DNA of 64,000 nucleotides. Source: an uncultured Oscillospiraceae bacterium. Its GTDB lineage: Bacteria > Bacillota > Clostridia > Oscillospirales > Ruminococcaceae. The stretch covers positions 1-64,000 of the forward strand of contig CAJUHS010000002.1 in the NCBI GenBank assembly GCA_910586535.1, in the 5' to 3' direction. Positions 25,655 through 34,185 of this stretch are shown piece after piece (the first letter of the stretch is position 1; each line of letters starts with the position of its first letter). The position numbers and the translations under genes were made by a program. The notes under the pieces were generated by a model. It searched no databases. It saw nothing but the letters and a program-made list of their open reading frames with translations, and was not told the origin of the DNA.

Positions 25655-26110
25655 TTAAACAAACAGCATACACAAAGCAACTATAAATCCGTAAAGCGCA
25701 CAGGCTTCACCAAGAGCAACAAATATAAGCGCCTTTGAGAATGACTTTGGATCCTCGCTTACCGCGCCTATAGCCGCAGGTGCAGCCGCTGCAATAGCGA
25801 TACCGCCGCCTATAGCTCCCAGACCTACCGCAAGAGCAGAAGCAATGTACATCAATCCGTTTGAACCGCCATTATCCTCAGCTTCATCAGCCGCGGCTGA
25901 AACTGAAGCGTCGCTGTTCTCATTGTCCGCATAAGCGTTCAAACCGAAAGGGAGTACTGCGCAAATCGCCATTACTCCAAAAAATGCGCAGAAGTTTACT
26001 AAAAAAGCATTTTTAATAGATCTGCCGCTTTTACGCTTTTTGAGCGCGGAAAGGATAGGCAGCATAAGAAGTCCTACAACAACTGCGGGAATCAAAAAAT
26101 AAATCAGCAT
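25655..26110 (-). CDS. ntpK: V-type ATPase membrane rotor subunit K
   Basis: Subunit K forms the membrane ring that carries H+ or Na+. The C-terminal hairpin is canonical: glycine/alanine-rich GLGAIGGGIAIAAAAPAAIG, then a helix with the ion-binding Glu in VALGEACALYGF. The N-terminal two helices are not glycine-rich, and the two halves are joined by a long acidic loop (about residues 60-85). The start at 26110 is chosen for GGAGG eight bases upstream. Whether H+ or Na+ is carried cannot be read from the sequence alone. Confidence 0.9.
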   Translation of the reverse strand: MLIYFLIPAVVVGLLMLPILSALKKRKSGRSIKNAFLVNFCAFFGVMAICAVLPFGLNAYADNENSDASVSAAADEAEDNGGSNGLMYIASALAVGLGAIGGGIAIAAAAPAAIGAVSEDPKSFSKALIFVALGEACALYGFIVALCMLFV

Positions 26111-26131
26111 AACAAAATCCTCCAAAAAATT

Positions 26132-28069
26132 TTATTCTATGGTTTCGTCGTAGTTTATTTTAACGGGCGTAAAGGGTACGCCGTCGCCCGAATAAAAACG
26201 TGAAAACAGCTCGTAAAATTCCAGACGCATTGCCTGTATGCAGACCAGAAGCGCCTCAATGCCCATTACAAAAATGTTTCCAAACACTACCATAACAGGC
26301 GAAGCGGCAGCCGACATTCCTTTTGCCAAAGCCATTACAACCAGCATCATTGAGGCGTGTGAAATGGCAAATCCTCCTACGCGAACAAAGGACAGTGAGT
26401 TGGACACATAGCTAAGCAGAAACTCAAATACCTCAAAGAAATTCGATGCGATAAAGTCTCCCACGCCGCCTTCCATTCTATATTTTTTTCCCCTGACCAA
26501 ACAAGCAAGCGGCTCTCTCATAAACATCATAATCAGCGGGAGAACAATGAGCAGCAGCACATATGGAACGCTGAACACCTTTATTCCAATCAGCGTGCCA
26601 ACCAGTCCGCCGAGTATCGAACCGAAAAACACAAGACCTGCAATACCGTTATTGCTGAACAGCGCGTTTTCATAATCTCTGTTCTTGATTCCCGATACAA
26701 TATTTATCAGTATTGAAATGATTATCAGAAATACGCCAAGAGCAATAGTCGCAACAAGTATGGGGGCAACATTGTTCATGACCTTCAGCGGCAGGAAAGA
26801 TATTCCCAGCTTTTCGTATACCGGGTCAAGAAGCTCCTCGTAACCGAAAACGCTTCCGTAAAGCAGTCCAAAAATCGCTCCCGAAATTCCCACTCTTGAA
26901 ATTATTGGACCCATCTGCCACTTTTTAAGCTTACCCATAAGCGCGCCGAAAATCGCAAGCACAAGTCCTTGCCCGAAATCGCCGAACATTATTCCGAATA
27001 GCAGCATATAGGTTATCGCTACAAAATTTGTCGGGTTTATGCTGTTATAGGACGGAAGGCCGTACATTTCCACAAACATTGAGAAAGGTCTTGAAAACCA
27101 ATTGTTTTTCAGCTTTATCGGAGGCGGAATCTTACCGTTCATATCGGCGTGCTGAAGCGATACAGAAACGCTATCAAGGTTTCCGAACATTCCTGCAAAC
27201 CGCTCAGAATCGCTTCTCGGAACAAATCCCACAATATGGAACTTATTCTTTACAATAACAGCCTTGTTTCTTAAATCAAAGTTGTCGTGCTGCGTCTTGA
27301 GACGCGAAAATATTTTGCAAAGTTTTTCTGTCTTCAGAAGCATAAATTCGTCCAGTTTTTTAACGCTCTCCTCAATAGACTTTTTATCCTCTTCTACCAT
27401 TCTGTGAAGCTCTGAGGAAGCTGTTTCTGCGTCGCCATGTACAAAATCGGGAATGTGAGTTCTCTCAAAATAAAGATTATCAAATATCTCTTCGACCTCG
27501 TCAAGATATGCAACGGGAACCAGATACATACCCCAGTAGTATTCCTGTTCCTGACTAAAATGGAAAAAGAAAAACGGTTTATCGTCATAATACGGAAGCT
27601 TTGCAAAGCTGTCGGCAGGAAGACGTCCCATACGTATTTTTATGTGTTCGCAGTGGAATATCTGCTGAAAATCTGCGGTTATACCCTGCAAATGATCTAC
27701 CTGATACATGGCCTGTTCATGAATGGAAAGCTGTTCACGCGCTTTTTTTTCGGCAGCTTTGTACTCGTCAAGAGTATTGCTCACATCGGTCAGATACTTG
27801 TCCAAAACGGGAAGACTGTCCTTTTCCACATCAGAATAGTCCATGCTTTTAAAATCAATTCCGGATCTGGCTGAAATTTCATAAAGTTTTTTTAACAGCG
27901 GCGTATATGGGTTGTCCTCTTTAATAGCTGTATACCCGCTTTTCTTATTGGCGACCTTTGAAGCCGACTCAATGTGAAAACATCCGCAGTCGCTGAGCTT
28001 GACAAGTACTGCGTTCAGATCGTTCGTATGACCCGAAATGTTCACAAATTCCATTTTTTCAATAGACAC
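26132..28069 (-). CDS. ntpI: V-type ATPase subunit I
   Basis: Subunit I is the stator that couples ion flow to the ring. The N-terminal half (about 1-330) is cytoplasmic, mostly coiled coil; the C-terminal half has about seven membrane helices with FGIMFGDFGQGL, GVGDFIASNFFEVFEFLLSY and SNSLSFVRVGGFAISHASM, the last holding the essential arginine region. Length 645 residues is normal. It starts 39 bases after ntpC. Confidence 0.95.
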   Translation of the reverse strand: MSIEKMEFVNISGHTNDLNAVLVKLSDCGCFHIESASKVANKKSGYTAIKEDNPYTPLLKKLYEISARSGIDFKSMDYSDVEKDSLPVLDKYLTDVSNTLDEYKAAEKKAREQLSIHEQAMYQVDHLQGITADFQQIFHCEHIKIRMGRLPADSFAKLPYYDDKPFFFFHFSQEQEYYWGMYLVPVAYLDEVEEIFDNLYFERTHIPDFVHGDAETASSELHRMVEEDKKSIEESVKKLDEFMLLKTEKLCKIFSRLKTQHDNFDLRNKAVIVKNKFHIVGFVPRSDSERFAGMFGNLDSVSVSLQHADMNGKIPPPIKLKNNWFSRPFSMFVEMYGLPSYNSINPTNFVAITYMLLFGIMFGDFGQGLVLAIFGALMGKLKKWQMGPIISRVGISGAIFGLLYGSVFGYEELLDPVYEKLGISFLPLKVMNNVAPILVATIALGVFLIIISILINIVSGIKNRDYENALFSNNGIAGLVFFGSILGGLVGTLIGIKVFSVPYVLLLIVLPLIMMFMREPLACLVRGKKYRMEGGVGDFIASNFFEVFEFLLSYVSNSLSFVRVGGFAISHASMMLVVMALAKGMSAAASPVMVVFGNIFVMGIEALLVCIQAMRLEFYELFSRFYSGDGVPFTPVKINYDETIE

Positions 28070-28108
28070 CTGACTGTCACCTCTTTATATTCTATCGGGG
28101 AAAGTTCC

Positions 28109-29140
28109 CTAAGTTATAACAAGCGACGCGATCTTATTTGACTCAACGCCGTATCGTATGCCTTCGATAATGCTTATAATATTCTGGACTTCGGTCTCCA
28201 GGAGGAAAATAAAAACGTAAACGCTGAGCGGAGCGGAACCCGAACGCCTGAGAATGCTTCTTGCGTGCTTGTATCTCAGTCTGCGGGCGCTTTGTTCAAG
28301 ATCGGTTATGTCATATCCGTTTTTAATAATTTGCTTTCCGTAATAAGTTTTTGAAAAACGCCTGATAAATTCCTCCGCATTTGGAGCACTGTATATTTCC
28401 CGATGTCTTTCTGCAGTGAGCCTGCCGTAAATGGTAAGCATATCCTTTTCTATCTCTTCTTCCGATTCCCCGAAATAGGCAGTAAGACGGTAGGAATTTA
28501 TAATGTTGATAAAATCGATTTCCGTTTCAAGAAAAGAAATAAACTGCTTGGAATCACTGATTCTGAAATCCGCAGAACTTCTCAGCATATTTATAAAATA
28601 CGTCCTGAGCAGGGTTTCGCATTTTGTAACGTCTACTTTACCGTTCTCGTCGAGAGAGACCTCTTTCAGCACGCTGTAATACTGAGTTTTTTTAAGGAAA
28701 TCGAGAAGCCCCTTAAAATCGTTTATCTTAGCAAGTTCCAGCAGATCAAACGACGTAAGATGATTGATATAGACCGGAACGTCCTGAATAAGCTTGTCGG
28801 AACCCGCATTGATGCAGCGTATGCACCTGAGTATCTCATCGATCTCAGTCTGGATTATTTTATAGTTGTAGAACTTCTGCTTTGATATATGCTCAAAGCC
28901 GGTGATCCTCATGTATGTTTCAAAAACGCTTCTTCTCAGCAGATTTTCAAGCAGTCCCCTGTGAATAGTGTTCGTATCTATCGAAGCAAGAAGCTTGCTG
29001 TAGTATGTGTTCTTTTTGAGATAATCCGCAACTTCCGAAACGTTATGCCTGTTCATCATTTCGGTATAATCCTGAGGCTTCAGGCGTTTACCGTATATTG
29101 CCATAATCTTTGCCACAGTAGCATTGTAGTTTTTTTGCAT
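28109..29140 (-). CDS. ntpC: V-type ATPase subunit C (rotor collar)
   Basis: Subunit C (d-like) links the D/F shaft to the K ring. The 343-residue helical protein contains three repeats typical of the V-ATPase C/d family, seen in pieces such as ATVAKIMAIYGKRL and AFDLLELAKINDF-like LTSFDLLELAKI. ATG at 29140 has AAAGGAGAG upstream. The order G/H-C-I-K matches other Clostridia V-ATPase operons. Confidence 0.9.
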   Translation of the reverse strand: MQKNYNATVAKIMAIYGKRLKPQDYTEMMNRHNVSEVADYLKKNTYYSKLLASIDTNTIHRGLLENLLRRSVFETYMRITGFEHISKQKFYNYKIIQTEIDEILRCIRCINAGSDKLIQDVPVYINHLTSFDLLELAKINDFKGLLDFLKKTQYYSVLKEVSLDENGKVDVTKCETLLRTYFINMLRSSADFRISDSKQFISFLETEIDFINIINSYRLTAYFGESEEEIEKDMLTIYGRLTAERHREIYSAPNAEEFIRRFSKTYYGKQIIKNGYDITDLEQSARRLRYKHARSILRRSGSAPLSVYVFIFLLETEVQNIISIIEGIRYGVESNKIASLVIT

Positions 29141-29184
29141 GGCAAAGGCTCTCCTTTCCCGATTTTGTCTGCGGACGTGAGACG

Positions 29185-29499
29185 TCAGATCATTGTTATA
29201 ACGGCATTAAAAATATCGTCTTCCCATTCGGTATGATGTTTTTCGTATATACTGTCAAGACGCTTTATTTCGCCGTCCTTTTTCCGTTCTATTTCAGCAA
29301 GCTTTTCATCGGTCTTGTTTTTTTCATCAAGACTTATCTTCCTGATTTTTTCCTCGGCTTCTTTGAGTTTGCCGCTGATGATTCTTTCCTTTTCAGCTTC
29401 GGCTTCGGCAATTATCATATCTTTTTTCTGCCTTGCTTCTTCAAGACGAGTTTGAGCATTCTGTTCGATCTCAAGAATACTCGTAATAATATTTTCCAT
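29185..29499 (-). CDS. V-type ATPase subunit G/H-like stalk protein
   Basis: A 104-residue, highly charged, continuous helix (NAQTRLEEARQKKDMIIAEA, then EKERIISGKLKEAEEKI) is the peripheral-stalk partner of subunit E. It is first in the ATPase operon, as in relatives. ATG at 29499 has AAAGGGTGG upstream. Identification rests on position and coiled-coil character. Confidence 0.8.
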   Translation of the reverse strand: MENIITSILEIEQNAQTRLEEARQKKDMIIAEAEAEKERIISGKLKEAEEKIRKISLDEKNKTDEKLAEIERKKDGEIKRLDSIYEKHHTEWEDDIFNAVITMI

Positions 29500-29564
29500 T
29501 CAACCACCCTTTCAGTACGCGGATAATCATGCCGAAACGAATAACGGCAGAATTATTTCCGAAA

Positions 29565-30920
29565 CTAATTTTTAAGGCTGTGAAGCGGCGCGGGGATCTG
29601 TCCTCCCCTGCCGATAAATTTAGACGGAGAGTAAGTGTTCACGCGCATAACCGGACCCTTTCCGAAAAGTCCGCCCCAGTCAAGAATGTCTCCCTCTTTC
29701 ATTCCTATGGCGGGAATTACTCTTACAGCGGTAGTCTTGCCGTTCACCATTCCGATAGCTGCTTCATCGGCAATAATTGCGGAAATAACATCGTCCGTAG
29801 AATCTCCAGGTATACAGATCATATCCAGACCAACGGAACATACCGCAGTCATGGCTTCAAGCTTTTCAATTGAAAGGGCGCCGCACTCGGCAGCTTCTAT
29901 CATACCAGCGTCTTCGGAAACGGGAATAAACGCTCCGGAAAGACCTCCTATTCTGGAGCAAGCCATTACGCCACCCTTTTTAACCGCGTCGTTCAGCAGA
30001 GCAAGGGCTGCCGTTGTACCGCAGGCTCCGCAGCGTTCCAAACCGATTTCCTCAAGAATATGGGCAACGCTGTCACCGACCGCAGGGGTGGGAGCAAGAG
30101 AAAGATCGACAATTCCGAACGGAACTCCAAGTCTTTCGGAAGCAGTAACTCCCACAAGCTGTCCCACTCGGGTTATCTTATATGAGGTTTTCTTTATAAC
30201 ATCAGAAATTCCGGTAATGTCAGCGTCTGGATATTTTTTCAGCGCCGAACGTACTACGCCGGGACCGGAAACTCCAACGTTGATTATGCAGTCAGGCTCT
30301 CCGACGCCATGAAAAGCTCCCGCCATAAAAGGGTTATCCTCGACAGCGTTGCAGAACACAACGAGCTTAGCCGCTCCAAAGCATTGATTGTCAACGGTAA
30401 GCTCCGCGCTTTTCTTTACGATTCTTCCCATGATTTTACAAGCGTCAAGATTGATACCGGTTTTAGTGGAACCCACGTTTACCGATGAGCAAACGCAGGA
30501 AGTGGAAGCCAAAGCTTCTGGTATTGATTCAATAAGTCTTTCATCGCCTGCCGAAAAGCCTTTCTGTACCAAAGCGGAATATCCGCCGATAAGATTTACT
30601 CCGCAGACCTTTGCGGCATTTTCCATTGTAAGAGCAAACTTTACGGGATTTGCGTTGCAGGCGGCTGAAACGATAGCGATAGGAGTAACGGAAATACGTT
30701 TGTTTATAATAGGTATACCGTATTCCTTTTCGATGTCCTCTCCTACCCTGACAAGGTTTTGAGCGCAGCGTGTTATTTTGTCATAGACTTTATCGCAAGC
30801 CTTGTCAATATCGCTGTCAATACAGTCAAGAAGCGATATTCCCATTGTTATAGTGCGAATGTCAAGGCATTCGTCCTGGATCATACGAATGGTTTCAAGT
30901 ATATCATGAACATTGATCAT
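29565..30920 (-). CDS. UPF0210 (PFL/DUF711) family protein
   Basis: A conserved protein of about 450 residues distantly related to glycyl-radical enzymes by fold but without the radical glycine motif; its activity is unknown. Signature pieces include IRTITMGISLLDCID, RISVTPIAIVSAAC and IPVSEDAGMIEAA. ATG at 30920 has AGGAGAC upstream. It follows the ACT-domain gene by 20 bases; the two genes are paired in many bacteria, which suggests that the ACT protein regulates it. Confidence 0.9.
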   Translation of the reverse strand: MINVHDILETIRMIQDECLDIRTITMGISLLDCIDSDIDKACDKVYDKITRCAQNLVRVGEDIEKEYGIPIINKRISVTPIAIVSAACNANPVKFALTMENAAKVCGVNLIGGYSALVQKGFSAGDERLIESIPEALASTSCVCSSVNVGSTKTGINLDACKIMGRIVKKSAELTVDNQCFGAAKLVVFCNAVEDNPFMAGAFHGVGEPDCIINVGVSGPGVVRSALKKYPDADITGISDVIKKTSYKITRVGQLVGVTASERLGVPFGIVDLSLAPTPAVGDSVAHILEEIGLERCGACGTTAALALLNDAVKKGGVMACSRIGGLSGAFIPVSEDAGMIEAAECGALSIEKLEAMTAVCSVGLDMICIPGDSTDDVISAIIADEAAIGMVNGKTTAVRVIPAIGMKEGDILDWGGLFGKGPVMRVNTYSPSKFIGRGGQIPAPLHSLKN

Positions 30921-30940
30921 AGACAGTCTCCTATCAAAGG

Positions 30941-31210
30941 TTAAATTCTGTGCATGGACTCAAAAATTTCTTCATGCATGGTATGAATTTGAAGCCCCAG
31001 CTCCTCGCCGAGAAGGTTCATTCTGTTAACAAGCTCGGTAAAGTCCTTGTTCAGCTTGGAAATATCAACCAGCATAATCATGGCAAATAAGTCCTGAAGT
31101 ACGCTTTGAGTAACTTCTATTACATTGGCATTATATTCCGTGCAGATACCGCTTACCTTTGCGAGGATACCGACCGTATCCTTACCGATCACCGTAACAA
31201 CTGCTCTCAT
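30941..31210 (-). CDS. ACT domain protein (UPF0237 type)
   Basis: An 89-residue single ACT domain, a small ligand-binding module that usually senses amino acids. The start MRAVVTVIGKDTVGILAKVS at 31210 is chosen because GGAGG lies nine bases before it. The family phrase YNANVIEVTQSVLQDLFAM follows. It is transcribed with the UPF0210 gene. Confidence 0.9.
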   Translation of the reverse strand: MRAVVTVIGKDTVGILAKVSGICTEYNANVIEVTQSVLQDLFAMIMLVDISKLNKDFTELVNRMNLLGEELGLQIHTMHEEIFESMHRI

Positions 31211-31370
31211 CCACAAAACCTCCGATAAAATTACAAATAAAAACAAAAGATATATTTATAATATCACACTTTTACGAAAAATAAAAGGCAAAAATCAGAC
31301 AAAATATCAGGCAAATTTTATGTGATTTTTTACAAAAATGCGGTTAATTTTTAGTTAAATATGTTATGAC

Positions 31371-31388
31371 TGTGAATAAATATTCATA
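31371..31388. promoter_or_regulatory. ARG-box-like palindrome (ArgR/AhrC operator candidate)
   Basis: TGTGAATAAATATTCATA fits the ARG-box consensus wnTGAATwwwwATTCAnw at every position. It lies 186 bases before the phosphatase gene and about 160 from the ACT gene. No arginine gene is adjacent, so its target is open. Confidence 0.55.
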
Positions 31389-31511
31389 TGCGAGTATATT
31401 TAACGTTTTTAGTACATTCAAAAAATTTAGTAAAACTTCTTATTTCTGTATTATCTCAAACATAAGTTTTAGCTGTATTGCCGAAATTTTGTAATAATAA
31501 AAAAATATATG

Positions 31512-31538
31512 TTGTCAGACGGAATAATGTGATATAAT
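31512..31538 (+). promoter_or_regulatory. Promoter for the PHP phosphatase
   Basis: TTGTCA (31512-31517) and TATAAT (31533-31538) are 15 bases apart; a TGn extended -10 precedes TATAAT and would compensate for the short spacer. Confidence 0.55.
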
Positions 31539-31573
31539 TATAAACATATCCCCAATTGAAAGGAATCATTAAA

Positions 31574-32419
31574 ATGAATCTTATCGACTGTCATACACAT
31601 ACGCAGTTTTCCGTAGACTCAGATGCGGATATTTCCGAAATGATTGAAAAAGCCTGCCTACTCGGACTTGCGGCTTATGCAGTTACCGATCACTGTGAAT
31701 GTAACCGTTGGTATTCGGAGGATCATTACCCAGACGAAGATACATACCGCTACTACGATTTCGGAACAGATTTTGAGAACTCGGTTTCCGCTGTAACAAG
31801 TCTTAAAGAAAAATACTCCGGCAGATTTAACCTGATATGCGGCGTTGAAATGGGACAGGCTACGCACGATTTCGACATTGCAGAGAAAATCGTCTCCGAC
31901 AGCCGCGTGGATTTTGTTATCGGATCTATGCACCAGCTCCCCAAAACCGAGGATTTTGCCTTTATCGAATACGATAAAATGTCCCATCAAGATATATACG
32001 GCCTTGCGGAAAGGTACTTTCTTGAAATAAACAAGCTTTGCAAATGGGGCAAATTTGACGTTCTTGGACATCTTACATATATTTTAAGGTACATAAATGG
32101 TACTGCTGGAATAAACCTTGATATAAATCCCTTTGACGAAGTGATCGCCGACAGTTTAAAAACGCTTATTGAAAAGGGCAAGGGAATAGAAATAAACACC
32201 AGCGGTCTGCGGCAAAAATACGGGGACGTTTTCCCATCGTTGAAGTACGTCAAGCTGTTCCGCGAGTTGGGCGGCGAGATACTTTCCATAGGCTCGGACG
32301 CTCACACTGTTGCCGATCTGGGCAGCGGTATTACAGAGGGCGCGAAGATCGCTCTCGAAGCCGGCTTTAAGTATCTATGCTATTTTAAGGAAAGAAAACC
32401 GAATTTCTTAAAAATATAG
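31574..32419 (+). CDS. PHP-domain histidinol-phosphatase-like enzyme
   Basis: The HisJ/HisK type of histidinol phosphatase is a trinuclear metal PHP hydrolase; other PHP members cleave other phosphoesters. Metal ligands are visible in DCHTHTQFS, VTDHCE, GVEMG, GSMHQL, LGHLTY and SDAHT. The ATG at 31574 is chosen because AAAGGAATC lies upstream. Length 281 residues is normal. No other histidine genes are nearby, so the substrate is less certain than the fold. Confidence 0.82.
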   Translation: MNLIDCHTHTQFSVDSDADISEMIEKACLLGLAAYAVTDHCECNRWYSEDHYPDEDTYRYYDFGTDFENSVSAVTSLKEKYSGRFNLICGVEMGQATHDFDIAEKIVSDSRVDFVIGSMHQLPKTEDFAFIEYDKMSHQDIYGLAERYFLEINKLCKWGKFDVLGHLTYILRYINGTAGINLDINPFDEVIADSLKTLIEKGKGIEINTSGLRQKYGDVFPSLKYVKLFRELGGEILSIGSDAHTVADLGSGITEGAKIALEAGFKYLCYFKERKPNFLKI

Positions 32420-32445
32420 ACAAACGTTTAATTTTGGTGTATAAT
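32417..32445 (+). promoter_or_regulatory. Promoter for the Lrp-aminotransferase-ispE operon
   Basis: TAGACA (32417-32422) and TATAAT (32440-32445) are 17 bases apart, overlapping the stop of the upstream gene. Confidence 0.65.
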
Positions 32446-32462
32446 TATAATATTATTTTCCG

Positions 32463-32503
32463 AAAACCAAGGCATATTCTTATTATATGCCGTTTACGGT
32501 TTT
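32463..32503 (+). promoter_or_regulatory. 5' leader stem-loop upstream of the Lrp-type gene
   Basis: GGCATAT and ATATGCC form a perfect 7-base stem with a 7-base loop, flanked by a second pairing AAAACC/GGTTTT. It lies between the promoter and the start, with no T run directly after it. It may be a leader structure rather than a terminator; function is unknown. Confidence 0.35.
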
Positions 32504-32534
32504 GTGATATCGGAACTATTTAGGGAGGATTATT

Positions 32535-33011
32535 ATGGATACTCTTATAAAGCTTCTTAAACAAAACGCACGGCTTTCATGCAAAGAGCTTGCCGCCATG
32601 ACGGATATGTCCGAAGCTGACGTGGAAAAAAAGATCAAGGAATATGAACACAGCGGCATTATCAAAGGCTACTCGGCAATAGTTGCCGATGATGCCGATG
32701 AAGACAGTGTTACCGCGTTTATTGAAGTCAAAGTAACGCCTAAAGCCGACTGCGGCTTTGACGATATTGCTAAAACCATTATGATGTACGATGAGGTGGA
32801 AAGTCTTACGCTTATGTCGGGTTCTTTCGATCTTGCCATAACCATAAGCGGTACAAACTACAAAGAGATAGCTCTTTTTGTTGCACAAAGATTGTCAACC
32901 ATTGACGGAGTTATATCAACCACAACGCACTTTACACTAAAGCGTTATAAAGAAAAAGGCATTTTCATTGAAGATGAAGCTACCGACGAAAGGGGCTTTG
33001 TTTCTCCATGA
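32535..33011 (+). CDS. Lrp/AsnC-family transcriptional regulator
   Basis: An N-terminal winged helix-turn-helix (LLKQNARLSCKELAAMTDMS) is followed by the RAM ligand-binding domain (VTAFIEVKVTPKADCGFDDI). The family responds to amino acids and controls their metabolism. The stop overlaps the aminotransferase start (ATGA), so the regulator and enzyme are translationally coupled, and it probably controls this operon. Length 158 residues is normal. The ATG has GGGAGGAT upstream. Confidence 0.92.
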   Translation: MDTLIKLLKQNARLSCKELAAMTDMSEADVEKKIKEYEHSGIIKGYSAIVADDADEDSVTAFIEVKVTPKADCGFDDIAKTIMMYDEVESLTLMSGSFDLAITISGTNYKEIALFVAQRLSTIDGVISTTTHFTLKRYKEKGIFIEDEATDERGFVSP

Positions 33012-34183
33012 TGGACTATAATAAAATTATTTCAGAACGATGCAGGATTCTTAAACCGTCGGGAATACGAAAATTTTTCGATATTGCCGCCACTATGGAC
33101 GGAGTAATTTCTCTCGGCGTGGGAGAACCTGATTTCCAGACCCCATGGGCTATAAGACGTTCCGCCATTGCCGCTTTGGAAAAGGGCAAGACTGTTTATA
33201 CTGCCAACGCAGGACTTATGGAGCTTAGGAAGTCCATATGCAGTTATATCAAAAGAAAGGTAAACGTTGAGTACGAGCCTGAAAAAGAACTTATTGTTAC
33301 GGTAGGAGGTTCAGAGGCTATTGACCTTGGTATACGCGCACTTGTAAACCCGGGTGACGAAGTCCTTATTGTAGAGCCTTGTTTTGTGTGTTATGCACCT
33401 ATCGTAACTCTTACCGGAGGCGTTCCAGTAACTATTGAAACAAAAGCGGAAAACGGCTTCAAGCTTACTGCGGAAGAACTGAAAAAGAAGATCACCGACA
33501 AGACGAAGCTGCTTATACTGCCGTTCCCGAACAATCCGACTGGCGCAATAATGACAAGAGCTGAGCTTGAACCTATTGCAGAAGTTCTCCGCGAAACAAA
33601 TATAATGGTGTTGTCCGATGAGATATACGCCGAACTTACTTACGAGGGACGGCACGTTTCCATTACTGAACTTGACGGTATGAAAGAGCGTACGCTGCTT
33701 GTAAACGGATTTTCAAAAGCATTTGCCATGACGGGCTGGAGACTTGGTTATCTTGCGGGACCCGAACCTATAGTCAGTCAGATGCTTAAAATACACCAGT
33801 ACGCGATAATGTGTTCGCCTACAGTTTCTCAGTATGCTGCTGTTGAAGCTATGAACAGCTGCGACGGCGAAGTCGTAAAAATGGTAAACGAATACAATAT
33901 ACGCCGCCGCTGGCTGGTTCAGGCTCTTAACGAGATAGGTCTGACCTGTTTTGAACCAAAGGGCGCGTTTTATGTGTTCCCCTCGATAAAGTCAACCGGA
34001 CTTTCAAGTCAAGAGTTCTGTGAACAGCTTCTTTATAAACACAATGTTGCCGTCGTTCCCGGAGACGCTTTCGGCGAATGCGGAGAAGGACATATAAGGA
34101 TCTCTTACGCTTATTCACTCAAGCATCTTATGGAGGCCGTGGATCGTATATCCGAATTTCTGAACGATCTGAACAAGGGATAA
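33008..34183 (+). CDS. PLP-dependent aminotransferase (class I/II)
   Basis: A fold-type I aminotransferase of 391 residues. Visible signatures are the N-terminal ISLGVGEPDFQTPW, the PLP-contact FPNNPTGA, the aspartate in VLSDEIYAEL and the Schiff-base lysine in NGFSKAFAMTGWRLGY. Such proteins usually transfer amino groups from aspartate, alanine or aromatic amino acids; the exact substrate is not clear. It is coupled to the Lrp-type gene upstream and ispE downstream. Confidence 0.9.
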   Translation: MMDYNKIISERCRILKPSGIRKFFDIAATMDGVISLGVGEPDFQTPWAIRRSAIAALEKGKTVYTANAGLMELRKSICSYIKRKVNVEYEPEKELIVTVGGSEAIDLGIRALVNPGDEVLIVEPCFVCYAPIVTLTGGVPVTIETKAENGFKLTAEELKKKITDKTKLLILPFPNNPTGAIMTRAELEPIAEVLRETNIMVLSDEIYAELTYEGRHVSITELDGMKERTLLVNGFSKAFAMTGWRLGYLAGPEPIVSQMLKIHQYAIMCSPTVSQYAAVEAMNSCDGEVVKMVNEYNIRRRWLVQALNEIGLTCFEPKGAFYVFPSIKSTGLSSQEFCEQLLYKHNVAVVPGDAFGECGEGHIRISYAYSLKHLMEAVDRISEFLNDLNKG

Positions 34184-34185
34184 CT

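Larger units (their letters stand above)
31247..31573. other. AT-rich divergent regulatory region
   Basis: No gene is seen. The region lies between the minus-strand ACT gene and the plus-strand phosphatase gene, and contains the ARG-box-like palindrome at 31371-31388 and an extended -10 promoter at 31512-31538. Confidence 0.6.

Noticed and set aside
29635..30312. Long plus-strand open frame (225 codons) opposite the UPF0210 gene
   Set aside because: Antisense shadow caused by codon bias; proline/serine/threonine-rich product with no RBS.
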